Below, piece by piece: positions 48,095 to 56,647 of a DNA stretch of 64,000 nt; position 1 is the stretch's first letter, and each line of letters starts with the position of its first letter. Source of the DNA: Candidatus Kuenenia hertensis (GTDB taxonomy: Bacteria; Planctomycetota; Brocadiia; Brocadiales; Brocadiaceae); the NCBI GenBank assembly GCA_021646465.1, contig SOET01000015.1, forward strand, positions 1 through 64,000, in the 5' to 3' direction. The notes under the pieces were generated by a model. That model ran no database searches. It was given only the letters and a program-made list of their open reading frames with translations, and had not been told where the DNA came from. Position numbers and translations under genes: made by a program.

Positions 48095-48288
48095 CAGGCA
48101 TTTACCTCTACCTCATAAATAGTACCTTTGTTTTCCTCTGCAATTATTGTTAAATATGTATGAATAGCATATTTAATGTTTTCCAGAGACTCCTCTAAAG
48201 TATCTCCCTGACTGTGACAACCAGGCAAGATGGGGCAATGAACATCATAACCGTATTCACTTTTATGCACGACTACAGGATATTTCAT
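48094..48288 (-). CDS. hicB: HicB-family antitoxin
   Basis: The 64-residue protein has the partial RNase-H fold of HicB: YPVVVHKSEYGYDVHCPILPG, then GCHSQGDTLEESLENIKYAI. No C-terminal DNA-binding domain is present. HicB neutralises the HicA mRNA interferase. The downstream hicA overlaps by one base but is broken, so this is likely an orphan antitoxin. It is flanked on both sides by dispersed palindromes. Confidence 0.9.
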   Translation of the reverse strand: MKYPVVVHKSEYGYDVHCPILPGCHSQGDTLEESLENIKYAIHTYLTIIAEENKGTIYEVEVNA

Positions 48289-48326
48289 CTTTTAGCCTCT
48301 TTCAAAAACAAAATTAGTCCATTTAA

Positions 48327-48462
48327 TAGGTTCACAATTTGTGATTTATAGACAAAGTCGTACAAGTTTAACACGTACAAACGAGAGACGCATTGCAATA
48401 CGTCTCTACAGGCCGTGCCACCCTATTATCGATTCAAAATTCACATTGTATGAACATCTTTA
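48327..48462. repeat. Dispersed repeat, family C, copy 2
   Basis: The same block order as 6678-6820: TTCACAATTTGTGATTTATAG, then GTACAAGTTTAACACGTAC, the palindrome GAGACGCATTGCAATACGTCTC, and TTCACATTGTATGAACATC at the end. It lies upstream of hicB and downstream of the DUF542-type gene. Confidence 0.75.
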
Positions 48463-48475
48463 ATGTTTTCCAGTA

Positions 48476-48494
48476 GTCGGGTTTCTTACCCGAC
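48476..48494. repeat. Family D palindrome, copy 2
   Basis: GTCGGGTTTCTTACCCGAC, identical to 47803-47821. It lies directly beyond the stop of the DUF542-type gene and could act as a terminator hairpin for it, although no T-run follows. Confidence 0.8.
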
Positions 48495-48500
48495 AAAACA

Positions 48501-48698
48501 CTACTTCACCGCATCGTTCAGTTTCGCAAGGAGTTTTTCCAGGTCTCCTCCGCTCATTGCCGCTGTTTTTTCAATACTGAATCCGCCGCCGCAGCAGGAA
48601 TCAACACCAAAATCCTTAAAAATACCTATTGTTTTTGGATATTTCTGTATCACATCATTGATAATCATATCCTTCGTAATTACCTTATTTTCTCCCAT
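48501..48698 (-). CDS. DUF542/ScdA-N-like small protein
   Basis: The 65-residue protein matches the N-terminal domain of RIC/ScdA/YtfE iron-sulfur repair proteins and related DUF1858 domains: ITKDMIINDVIQKYPKTIGIF, then FGVDSCCGGGFSIEKTA with the double-cysteine motif. Full-length repair proteins add a hemerythrin-like domain, absent here. It may act in Fe-S or nitric-oxide response as a stand-alone domain (inference). A ggtaag site precedes the ATG. Confidence 0.85.
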   Translation of the reverse strand: MGENKVITKDMIINDVIQKYPKTIGIFKDFGVDSCCGGGFSIEKTAAMSGGDLEKLLAKLNDAVK

Positions 48699-48864
48699 CT
48701 TACCTGTTCTCCCTATTCAAAAAACACAAATAAAAATTTTAAATTTTAATAATAACGTAAACATTTTTTAAAATCCACGCATTTTTAGGAGAACACTCCT
48801 CTTCATTTGGCTATAATCATGACATCCTTTTCAGGATTTGGAAATTAACCATCACGGCATAGAC

Positions 48865-48946
48865 TGTAGAGACGCATTGCTATGCGTCTCTATCCACGCC
48901 GACGCGGTACGTCTCGGGTTGCTGTCAGGAGGAAACTCCTGACAGC
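48865..48946. repeat. Two short intergenic palindromes (families C core and F)
   Basis: 48865-48892 is the TGTAGAGACGCA / TGCGTCTCTA palindrome found inside family C elements, here alone. 48921-48946 is GCTGTCAGGAG / CTCCTGACAGC, also seen at 59828-59853 and 63920-63945. They lie in the 514-base gap between the DUF542-type gene and the kinase at 49213, together with the sigma-54 elements listed separately. Confidence 0.75.
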
Positions 48947-49000
48947 ACGAATGTATTTTGGGAATAAGCAAAATCGCCTACATGAAAAACCATGTCACAT

Positions 49001-49033
49001 GTGTCATGGCACACTTTGTGCCAATTATGACAC
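49001..49033. promoter_or_regulatory. Putative sigma-54 activator site (GTGTCAT inverted repeat)
   Basis: Outer arms GTGTCAT (49001-49007) and ATGACAC (49027-49033) enclose inner arms TGGCACA and TGTGCCA with a CTT centre. The right side has three extra bases, so it is imperfect. It lies 100-135 bases upstream of the -24/-12 promoter at 49133, a usual distance for an NtrC-type enhancer. Related sites are at 59220-59264 and 59538-59565. Confidence 0.55.
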
Positions 49034-49132
49034 ACTTTTGTATAAAAACAGAAACGATTACTGTTTTTCTTCTTATTCTGTAAATCTTTTCACGATAAAT
49101 CGTTACACAATCCAATACTGTCTGGCATGTGT

Positions 49133-49149
49133 TTGGCACATTTATTGCT
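49133..49149 (+). promoter_or_regulatory. Sigma-54 promoter upstream of the sensor kinase
   Basis: TTGGCACATTTATTGCT matches the consensus TTGGCACRNNNNTTGCW at every fixed position, with the required GG-N10-GC spacing (GG at 49135-49136, GC at 49147-49148). The expected transcription start is near 49160, about 50 bases before the kinase start codon. Confidence 0.8.
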
Positions 49150-49212
49150 CTCAATAAGATCATACCAATATTAAAACTACTTTTTCCATTTGTTATATAA
49201 AGAGAAAATAAC

Positions 49213-51462
49213 GTGATGAAAAATACGGTATCTGTCAAAGCCAGATTAATTATTTTCGGATTGTGCATATCGCTCATACCAATAACTGTTATCACCTCTC
49301 TCTATTACTTCAACGCCAGAAAAAAACTGCATGATCATCAAATAGGTGAATTAACCTCAATAGCAGAGGCGAAAAAAATACACCTGCTCTCCCTACTGGA
49401 ATCAAAAAAGAGCAGGACTATAGATTTCGGCTCAGATGGGTATATACGAAATTGCCTGGAAAGAATAAACAGCGGCAAATATTCCAATAAAGGCATAGGG
49501 AAATTATTGTCGAAGCACCTGATAAATAACAAACAGCCGTTAGACCCTCACCTTCTGCATATAAATGTGTTAGATACAACCGGCAAGGTTATTGCCTCCA
49601 CAAATAAAAACTGGGTCGGGACAGATATGTCCGGTACTCTTTATTTCAAAAAAGGGCTTCTCTGTGCTCAAAATACCGCATTTGTAGGCCAGCCTGAAAT
49701 TTGCCCGCTTTGTAAAAAGAAACGCTTTGCTATTGCGGCGCCGCTTTATTCACAACGCCATAAGAAAAAACTCGGCATACTGCTGAATTGCTACGATTTG
49801 AATGTGCTGAATTCAATCACCATGGACCACCGTGGCATGGCGGAAACAGCGGAAATCTATTTGGTAAACAGGAATAAACTCATGTTTACCGAATCGCGCT
49901 TTGTAGAAAATGCCATGCTCAATCAAAAAATAGACACCGAACCCGTGAAGAAAATCTTTTCAACAGAACAGGAAATGACGGGCATTTATCCGGATTACAG
50001 AGGAATAGCCGTCGTAGGTGTTTCTTCTTACATCCCTGAATATGACTGGACCTTGCTGTCGGAAATTGACAAAGAGGAATTGTTTGCCCCATTGCTTCAG
50101 ATGAGTACCATCGCTTTATCTATGGGTTCGGCAAGCGGAATTATCGTCATTATTTCAGGAGTGTTGTTTGCCTTCTCATTTTCAAGGCCGCTTTCTCTTT
50201 TGAAAGAGGCAACAAAAAATATTGCCTCGGGCGTTTTTTCCCATAGGGTGCCGATAAAAAACCACGATGAATTCGGAGAACTCGCCCATAGTTTTAACAC
50301 TATGGCGGAAAGCCTCGATAATGAAATCTTCCGGCGCAAGCAGGTTGAAACGCAGCTTCTGAAATTGTCTCAGGCAATGGAACAAAGCCCGGCGTCGGTT
50401 ATCATTACCGATATTCATGGAAATATAGAATACGCAAACCAGCAATTCTGCGAAACCACGGGATATACTTTCGCGGAATTAAGAGGAAAAAATCCACGCA
50501 TTTTAAAATCAGGGAAAACCCCTCCGGAACAATACAAGGATTTATGGGAAACGATTACTGCCGGGAAAATATGGGCGGGTGAATTCATCAATAAAAAGAA
50601 AGACGGCGAGCTGTTCCACTCATATGGGAAGATTGGCCCCCTGAAAAACACGGAGGAGGCTATTACCCATTATGTCGCTCTGAGAGAAGACGTCACTGAG
50701 AAGAGAAAATTACAGGAAGAACAAAAAAAACTCACCGAACAAGTATTCCATATGCAAAAGCTGGAGTCTGTGGGAAGGCTTGCCAGTTCCATAGCGCACG
50801 ATTTTAACAACTATCTTACCGCAATAATCGGATATGCACATGTCCTGAAAATTAACACAAATAAAAATGATCCTTCTGAAAAGATTGTTAATAATATACT
50901 CCGTGCAACAGAAAAGGCGTCAGATTTGTCACAACGCCTTCTTACTTTCGGACGAAAACGTCCGCTCTCGCTGAAGAAAATAAACCTTAATGATAGTATT
51001 AAAAATATGGAATCCCTGCTCCTGAACCTTTCGAATAATTTTCTGGAGTATAAAACCGATCTGTATGAGAATGAACTGCCTGTATCCGCAGACCCGGGGC
51101 AGATAGAGCAGGCCGTAATGAACCTTGCCATCAATGCAAAAGACGCCATGCCAAATGGAGGTGTTTTATCGGTAAAAACCGCTGTCGTCAAACTTGATAA
51201 TGAACGCATTAAAAAGCTCTGCCTTACTGTACCGGGCAAATACGCAACACTCTCTGTTTCCGATACCGGAACCGGCATTGATGAAAATCATCTCCAAAAT
51301 ATATTTGAACCGTTTTTTACCACAAAAGAACCGGGAAAAGGCACGGGGCTTGGCCTCTCTATCGTTTACGGAATAATACAGCAACATAACGGCGCTATTG
51401 ATGTTTCAAGCGAACCGGGAAAAGGAACCACGTTTATCTTATATTTACCGTTAATTTCATAA
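49213..51462 (+). CDS. Cache-HAMP-PAS sensor histidine kinase
   Basis: A membrane kinase with an N-terminal helix (about 10-30), a periplasmic Cache-type domain (about 40-285), a second helix (about 295-318), HAMP (about 320-372), PAS (about 385-490), a HisKA helix with the phospho-acceptor in SSIAHDFNNYL near residue 527, and an ATPase domain with NLAINAKDAM, DTGTGID and GTGLGLSIV. The periplasmic domain contains a CPLC pair. No receiver domain follows, so it must signal to a separate regulator, perhaps the sigma-54 regulator at 56648. The frame opens with GTG at 49213; ATG at 49216 is equally possible. A sigma-54 promoter lies just upstream. Confidence 0.9.
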   Translation: MMKNTVSVKARLIIFGLCISLIPITVITSLYYFNARKKLHDHQIGELTSIAEAKKIHLLSLLESKKSRTIDFGSDGYIRNCLERINSGKYSNKGIGKLLSKHLINNKQPLDPHLLHINVLDTTGKVIASTNKNWVGTDMSGTLYFKKGLLCAQNTAFVGQPEICPLCKKKRFAIAAPLYSQRHKKKLGILLNCYDLNVLNSITMDHRGMAETAEIYLVNRNKLMFTESRFVENAMLNQKIDTEPVKKIFSTEQEMTGIYPDYRGIAVVGVSSYIPEYDWTLLSEIDKEELFAPLLQMSTIALSMGSASGIIVIISGVLFAFSFSRPLSLLKEATKNIASGVFSHRVPIKNHDEFGELAHSFNTMAESLDNEIFRRKQVETQLLKLSQAMEQSPASVIITDIHGNIEYANQQFCETTGYTFAELRGKNPRILKSGKTPPEQYKDLWETITAGKIWAGEFINKKKDGELFHSYGKIGPLKNTEEAITHYVALREDVTEKRKLQEEQKKLTEQVFHMQKLESVGRLASSIAHDFNNYLTAIIGYAHVLKINTNKNDPSEKIVNNILRATEKASDLSQRLLTFGRKRPLSLKKINLNDSIKNMESLLLNLSNNFLEYKTDLYENELPVSADPGQIEQAVMNLAINAKDAMPNGGVLSVKTAVVKLDNERIKKLCLTVPGKYATLSVSDTGTGIDENHLQNIFEPFFTTKEPGKGTGLGLSIVYGIIQQHNGAIDVSSEPGKGTTFILYLPLIS

Positions 51463-51465
51463 GAC

Positions 51466-51581
51466 CGTAGAGACGCATTGCTATGCGTCTCTCGTTTGTA
51501 CGTGTTAAACTTGTACGACATTGTTTATGAATCACAAATTGTAACCCTATTAAGAGTGTTTTGTCGGGTAAGAAACCCGAC
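51466..51581. repeat. Family C element (inverted) plus family D palindrome
   Basis: 51466-51551 is an inverted, shortened family C copy: the AGAGACGCATTGCTATGCGTCTCT palindrome, GTACGTGTTAAACTTGTAC and ATCACAAATTGTAACC. 51563-51581 is the reverse complement of the family D palindrome. Both follow the kinase stop directly. The bases 51582-51687 show nothing I can name. Confidence 0.72.
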
Positions 51582-51687
51582 CTACTTGTTGACAAAAAAA
51601 GTAATGAGTGCTTATAGCTGTGAAAATTTACCTTGCGCTCCTGCTTTCGTTTTGCAATCATTACGGTATGTATATTTAGTTCAAACG

Positions 51688-51833
51688 TAACTATCCAGTG
51701 TGTATTACACACCCCGTCAGCTTGCGCTGCCACCCCTCTTTTTAGAGGGGAAGATGGAAAGTAGAGACGCAATGCATTGCGTCTTTACAAGAAGGGATTT
51801 AGGGGTGTGTTATGAATTACGCAAAATAGCTAC
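51688..51833. repeat. MITE-like element, degenerate copy of 14905-15046
   Basis: It shares the block TGTGTATTACACACCCCGTCAGCTTGCGCTGCCACCCCTCT-type core with the element at 14905-15046 (about 40 bases nearly identical), but the terminal repeats are decayed (TAACTATCCA on the left). A GTAGAGACGCAATGCATTGCGTC palindrome is nested inside. The long reading frame from 51700 runs through this element, which argues against that upstream start for the next gene. Confidence 0.7.
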
Positions 51834-51861
51834 CTCTAAACAAAACAGAATATTACCCAAT

Positions 51862-54800
51862 ATGTCCCAAAAAAATCCCGCTTCTGAAACAACCGCTGAT
51901 AGTATTTCAACCACACCCAATGAAATAACGCAATCCCAACAATCAGAAAATGTACAAAAAACACCAGATGACCTCTTTTACATTGTTGGTATCGGCGCTT
52001 CTGCGGGTGGGCTCGATGCAATAATACAATTTTTTTCCCATATGCCCCCTGAAAACGGTCTTGCGTTTATTATAGTACAACACTTTGCCCCTGGAAGTAA
52101 AAGTATCCTCCCTGAAATACTGCAAAAAATCACGTCTATGACGGTTTCTGAAATTGAACATGGTAACCGCCTGCAACCCGACCATGTCTATATAATGCCG
52201 TCAGACAAACATGTTATTACATTAAACAAAGAGGTTTTTTTGGAGGATTTTAAAGAACCGCCTTCACATACTAAGCCGATTGATAACTTCTTCATCTCAT
52301 TAGCACATCATCAGGGAAGGAATACCGCCGGCATAATCCTCTCCGGCACGGGCACGGATGGGGCAGCCGGTATAAAAGCAATCAAAGAGGCGGGGGGCCT
52401 TACCCTTGCACAAGAGGTAAGCAGTGCACAATTTGACGGCATGCCAAAAAGCGCCATTGCCACAGGATGTGTTGACTTCATTCTGCATCCGCAGGAAATG
52501 CCCGGTATACTTTTAAAACGCATTACAATTCCTGAAGATGAAAACACGGAAAACACAGAAACAATCGCATTGAAAAATACCCGCCGCCTGAAGGAAATTA
52601 TCAACATACTATTAACGAAAACAGGCCATAATTTTTCTCACTATAAAAAGAACACGGTTGCCCGGCGGGTTGAAAAACGGATGTCTCAAAGCAATATAAA
52701 GAGCATCTCAAAGTACATTTCTCTTCTTCAACAAAACCCCTCTGAAATAAATGCTCTTTTTCGGGAATTACTAATAACGGTTACCTGTTTTTTCAGAGAA
52801 ATGGAAAATGATTTTGTTCTTAAAGAAAAAGTGTTTTCAGAAATTCTAAAAAACAAATCCGCTGGAGACACAGTGAGAATATGGGTTCCCGGCTGCGCCA
52901 CAGGCGAGGAGCCATATTCCATTGCGATGCTTTTCTCCGAATATCTGGAAGCAATACAACAACCTTTGAAAATACAAATTTTTGCAACTGACATAAACGA
53001 AAATGCCATTCGTTTTGCCCGCGCCGCGTTGTATCCGCTGGACAGAATCAGCCATGTATCGCCTGCGCGATTGGAACGCTTTTTCCATAAAAAGAACCAC
53101 TCGTTTGCTATTAATGATAGGATAAGAGAGATGGTAATCTTCTCATACCATAATCTCATTAAAGACCCGCCCTTTTCCAGGATAGACCTCATTAGCTGTA
53201 AAAATCTCTTGATTTATTTTGACGCAACGCTGCAAGAAAAATTACTGCCTCTGTTCTTTTATATCCTACGACCCAACGGTTTTCTTCTCCTTGGAAAATC
53301 CGAATCGATAAGGGGATTTACCGATCTTTTTGCAACAATAGATGAAAAAAACAGGGTCTTTAAACGTAGCGATGTTTCTTTTCCGTCAATGAAAACCATT
53401 GCCATACATCCGGAAGAGGAAAAAACCTTTTTACCTGAAGAGAAAAATGCCATAAATAACGAACCGCCTATTAACATCAGGGAGACTTTGGCGAAAGTAT
53501 TGTTTGATGACTTTTCACCGCCGTGCGTAATTATCGATGAAGAACATCATATAGTCCATCTCCATGGTCAACTGGACCGATTCCTTAAATTACCGGAAGG
53601 AGAACCCAATTTAAACATTATAAAAATGGCGCATAAAACGTTTCGTCCAGAATTGACGGTGGTACTAAAAAATGCCTTAAAACAAAAGAAAACCATTCGC
53701 AGCAAAGGGGTCAGGATGGTTACCGGCAATGTTCATTCCACGGTAAACATTATTGTCAGACCATTTCCTGAGGCATTCACGCCGAGGCAATTGTATATCA
53801 TTATTTTTCAGGAACAGGGTTCTTCAGAACGGAATGAAGGGAAAACCCCCGTTTCCTCTCAAACAGATGGCGCCGCGCCGCGCATCGCTGAACTGGAAAA
53901 AGAACTGGACAGCACAAAAAAATCCCTCTGCGACCTCCTTGAAAATCTTGAAGACTCGAATGAAAAACTGATTCTGACAAATGAAACCTTCAGGGAAAAA
54001 GAAGAAGAATTGCGAAGCACAAAGGAAGAATTGGAGACAACAAAGGAAGAGCTCCAATCAATGAACGAGGAATTGAACATCATAAATGCCGAGCTTCAGC
54101 ATAAAATTGATGACCTGTCAAAAGCAAACAGTGATATCAATACCCTGTTGAGCAGCACAAACATCGGCACGGTCTTTCTTGACAGGAATTTATGTATAAA
54201 ACGGTTCACCCCTCCTGCAGAAAAAATGATGAATCTTATCGCATCTGATGTAAACCGCCCCATCTGCCATTTAAATACGTTTCTCATACAGGAAAAACTT
54301 ATTGAGCATTTAGAAAAGGTGCTTAACACATTAATCCCTTATGAAAAAGAGATAACAGTGCAGGACAACACATGGTACCTTGTTCGTTTCCTGCCGTATC
54401 AAACGGAAAAAAATATCATCGACGGCGTTGTCATCACTATTGTAAACATTACACAATTAAAACGCGCCCGGGAAGAAGTCTCCCTTTTGGAAAAGCTGAT
54501 TCTTTCCATCAACGAATCGGAAGATTTTAACTCTGCAATGAAATCCGTTCTGCATACCGTCTGCGAAGTTACAAACTGGACTCTTGGCGAGGTATGGTTT
54601 CCCGATAAAAGCAACTCATATCTTGTGCGAAGCGCTTCATGGTTTCCCCAGGAACCCGTCCTGCAAAATTTTGACGTCCTGAGCAGAAAACATACTTTTG
54701 AAAGAGGCATAGGACTTCCGGGACGTGCATGGTCTACAAAGCAGGTGGAATGGGTGCGGGACGTCACCCTTGATAAAAACTTTGTCCGTGCGGAACTTGC

Positions 54801-56097
54801 AGAAACCCATGGATTAAAGGCCGGACTGGCAATTCCCGTTCTCGCCAATGATGTGGTTGTTGCCGTGATTAACTTTTTTATGTCTGAGGCATGTGATCAG
54901 GACGAGCAATTCATTAAGCTCATATCATCCATTGCCTCCCAGTTGGGAATGACGTTTCGGCGCAAACAGGCAGAGGAATCATTGAAACATTTCCGTTTAT
55001 TGGCAGAAAACATCCCTGAAACTTTTTGGATAGCTTCTCACGACTTCAGCCGCATAGTATACATCAGTCCCGCATATGAAACTATCTGGGGACGTACCTG
55101 TAAAAGCCTTTATGAACAACCAAAATCCTGGTTAGACAGTATTCACCCCGATGACAATGAAAGAGTGCTTGCTTCACTGGAAAAGCATATTAAAGGCGAA
55201 AAACCCTTTGAAGAGGAGTTTAGAATTATCAAGCCTGATGGCACAATACGCACGATATTAGACCGGGCATTCTTTATAAATGACCCGGAAAATAAATTTA
55301 ACTCCATAGTGGGAATTGCCCAGGACATCACGGAACGCATTAAAACGCAAAAACACGTGAAGCTCCTGTCCTCCGTTGTTGAACAAAGCATTGAAGGCAT
55401 TGCGGTTGCCGATCTTGACGGTTATTTGCAATTTGTCAATTACTCTTTTGCAACTATGCATGGATATACGACAAACGAACTTACGGGAAAACACCTTTCA
55501 ATCTTTCATACTCCCGGTCAGATGCCCGCCGTAAATGCCTCCCTCAGATATCTTAAAGAAAAGGGTTTCTTTACAGGAGAACTCTGGCATGTCCGGCGTG
55601 ACGGTACAGAATTTCCCACCCTTATGAACAACACGATCCTAAAGGATGAAAAAGGAAACGCAATTGCAATGATTGGCACCCTCATCGATATTACCGAAAA
55701 CAAAAAAACTGCCGATGAATTGAAAAAGAGCTCTCACTTTTTACAGATAATTACCGAAGGAACAACAGACTTTATTTTTATAAAAGATGCTGAATGCCGG
55801 CTGATTATGGTAAATTCTGCCGTTTGCAAGTATCTGGGAAAATCATTACAGGAAATCACAGGGAAAACATCCTTTGAGATTTTACCAAAGGATGTTGCAG
55901 AAAAAATCACGAAAAACGATCTCGCTGTTTTACACTCAGGGGAAACACAAACATTTGAAGAAACAATCCCGGGAAAAGAGCATACCGCAAAAATATTTCT
56001 TGCAACAAAAAGCCCCTATCGCGACAGCAACGGAAATATTATCGGGATCGTTGGAATTTCAAAAGATATTACGGAAATCAAACGAAAGAAAAAATAA
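51862..56097 (+). CDS. CheB-CheR fusion with PAS and GAF domains
   Basis: About 1411 residues: CheB methylesterase (about 41-228) with GIGASAGGLDAI, IIVQHF and SGTGTDGAAG (Ser-His-Asp), CheR methyltransferase (about 240-496) with VPGCATGEEPYSIAML and FATDINENAI, a long coiled coil (about 672-756), a PAS-like domain (759-865), a GAF domain (873-1035) and three PAS domains to the end. It stops after the last PAS without a kinase domain, unlike many relatives. The frame continues upstream to 51700 through a repeat; ATG at 51862 (MSQKN) is preferred. No MCP or CheA gene is near, so its role is probably signalling rather than flagellar chemotaxis. Confidence 0.9.
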   Translation: MSQKNPASETTADSISTTPNEITQSQQSENVQKTPDDLFYIVGIGASAGGLDAIIQFFSHMPPENGLAFIIVQHFAPGSKSILPEILQKITSMTVSEIEHGNRLQPDHVYIMPSDKHVITLNKEVFLEDFKEPPSHTKPIDNFFISLAHHQGRNTAGIILSGTGTDGAAGIKAIKEAGGLTLAQEVSSAQFDGMPKSAIATGCVDFILHPQEMPGILLKRITIPEDENTENTETIALKNTRRLKEIINILLTKTGHNFSHYKKNTVARRVEKRMSQSNIKSISKYISLLQQNPSEINALFRELLITVTCFFREMENDFVLKEKVFSEILKNKSAGDTVRIWVPGCATGEEPYSIAMLFSEYLEAIQQPLKIQIFATDINENAIRFARAALYPLDRISHVSPARLERFFHKKNHSFAINDRIREMVIFSYHNLIKDPPFSRIDLISCKNLLIYFDATLQEKLLPLFFYILRPNGFLLLGKSESIRGFTDLFATIDEKNRVFKRSDVSFPSMKTIAIHPEEEKTFLPEEKNAINNEPPINIRETLAKVLFDDFSPPCVIIDEEHHIVHLHGQLDRFLKLPEGEPNLNIIKMAHKTFRPELTVVLKNALKQKKTIRSKGVRMVTGNVHSTVNIIVRPFPEAFTPRQLYIIIFQEQGSSERNEGKTPVSSQTDGAAPRIAELEKELDSTKKSLCDLLENLEDSNEKLILTNETFREKEEELRSTKEELETTKEELQSMNEELNIINAELQHKIDDLSKANSDINTLLSSTNIGTVFLDRNLCIKRFTPPAEKMMNLIASDVNRPICHLNTFLIQEKLIEHLEKVLNTLIPYEKEITVQDNTWYLVRFLPYQTEKNIIDGVVITIVNITQLKRAREEVSLLEKLILSINESEDFNSAMKSVLHTVCEVTNWTLGEVWFPDKSNSYLVRSASWFPQEPVLQNFDVLSRKHTFERGIGLPGRAWSTKQVEWVRDVTLDKNFVRAELAETHGLKAGLAIPVLANDVVVAVINFFMSEACDQDEQFIKLISSIASQLGMTFRRKQAEESLKHFRLLAENIPETFWIASHDFSRIVYISPAYETIWGRTCKSLYEQPKSWLDSIHPDDNERVLASLEKHIKGEKPFEEEFRIIKPDGTIRTILDRAFFINDPENKFNSIVGIAQDITERIKTQKHVKLLSSVVEQSIEGIAVADLDGYLQFVNYSFATMHGYTTNELTGKHLSIFHTPGQMPAVNASLRYLKEKGFFTGELWHVRRDGTEFPTLMNNTILKDEKGNAIAMIGTLIDITENKKTADELKKSSHFLQIITEGTTDFIFIKDAECRLIMVNSAVCKYLGKSLQEITGKTSFEILPKDVAEKITKNDLAVLHSGETQTFEETIPGKEHTAKIFLATKSPYRDSNGNIIGIVGISKDITEIKRKKK

Positions 56098-56103
56098 ATG
56101 AAA

Positions 56104-56217
56104 AAATCATGGTATTCAGCGTAAATATTACACGGCTCGTTCCCAAACTCCAATTTGGGAACGAGTTACGCTTTGCACCCCCAGTAGTTTGGTAATTTAC
56201 GCTGAATACAAATCATG
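56104..56217. mobile_element. Complete MITE with 15-bp inverted repeats and 8-bp target duplication
   Basis: Perfect 15-bp terminal inverted repeats GTATTCAGCGTAAAT (56112-56126) and ATTTACGCTGAATAC (56195-56209) bound a 98-base element with an internal hairpin (CTCGTTCCCAAACT / AATTTGGGAACGAG). It is flanked by the direct repeat AAATCATG at 56104-56111 and 56210-56217, a clear target-site duplication. A second, degenerate, inverted copy is at 59414-59512. No coding capacity, so a transposase encoded elsewhere is needed. Confidence 0.9.
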
Positions 56218-56294
56218 CACCCAGTATTTCATTTATTTTTTCGAACAACCTGTCAGGGAAGATGGGTTTTTGCAGAAAATGTAGTCCCAAAGAA
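56213..56294 (-). pseudogene. C-terminal remnant of a response-regulator receiver domain
   Basis: On the minus strand 27 codons read ASLGLHFLQKPIFPDRLFEK then INEILGA and a stop (TGA). The FLQKP-P-L-KI-EIL pattern is the end of a receiver domain, with the conserved lysine-proline. The upstream part is missing; a family B element starts exactly there. Before the nearby MITE inserted, this gene would have ended about 15 bases from the CheB-CheR stop, convergent to it. Confidence 0.6.
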
Positions 56295-56413
56295 GCGGGT
56301 TCAGATTTGTAATCTGAACCCAATAATTTATTTGATTAATAGCGATACATACATTTCATGGTTAAATTGCCACGTATGAAACATGGGGGTTCAGGTCACA
56401 GACCTGAACCCGC
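56295..56413. repeat. Family B MITE-like element, copy 1
   Basis: A 119-base unit with terminal inverted repeats GCGGGTTCAG (56295-56304) and CTGAACCCGC (56404-56413). It has an internal hairpin at each end. A near-identical unit is at 59609-59726. No target duplication is visible. Confidence 0.82.
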
Positions 56414-56417
56414 TTGG

Positions 56418-56480
56418 GGAAATATTATCGGGATCGTGGAATTTCAAAAGATATTACGGAGATCAAACGAAAGAAAAACA
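56418..56480 (+). repeat. Duplicated 3' end of the CheB-CheR gene
   Basis: About 62 bases repeat the last codons of the CheB-CheR gene (56033-56094) with a one-base deletion (ATCGTGG instead of ATCGTTGG) and a few substitutions. It starts a few bases after the family B element. It is out of frame and cannot extend the protein. It marks a local duplication or rearrangement during repeat insertion. Confidence 0.8.
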
Positions 56481-56640
56481 AATTAGGCCTTCGGCGACAT
56501 TTTGGGAAAAAATATTTCAGCCCTACGTTGCTCAATTTTTCAGCTTCCCGTGCAATCAGGAGTTTCCTCCTGACTGCAACCGCATGACATTGGGCGGCAG
56601 GAGAAAACTCCTGCCGCCACAGGAAATTCACTTTTTGGCT
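56480..56640. repeat. Family E fragment and two family F palindromes
   Basis: 56480-56522 is a partial family E copy (AAATTAGGCCTTCGGCGACA). Two palindromes follow: around 56553-56575 (TCAGGAGTTTCCTCCTGA) and GGCGGCAGGAG / CTCCTGCCGCC at 56593-56618. The region ends just before the stop of the convergent sigma-54 regulator. Confidence 0.7.
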
Positions 56641-56647
56641 ACAGGTA

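Noticed and set aside
51700..51861. Upstream extension of the CheB-CheR gene to 51700
   Set aside because: The additional codons run through a dispersed repeat element and do not resemble any domain; ATG at 51862 starts just before the CheB domain.
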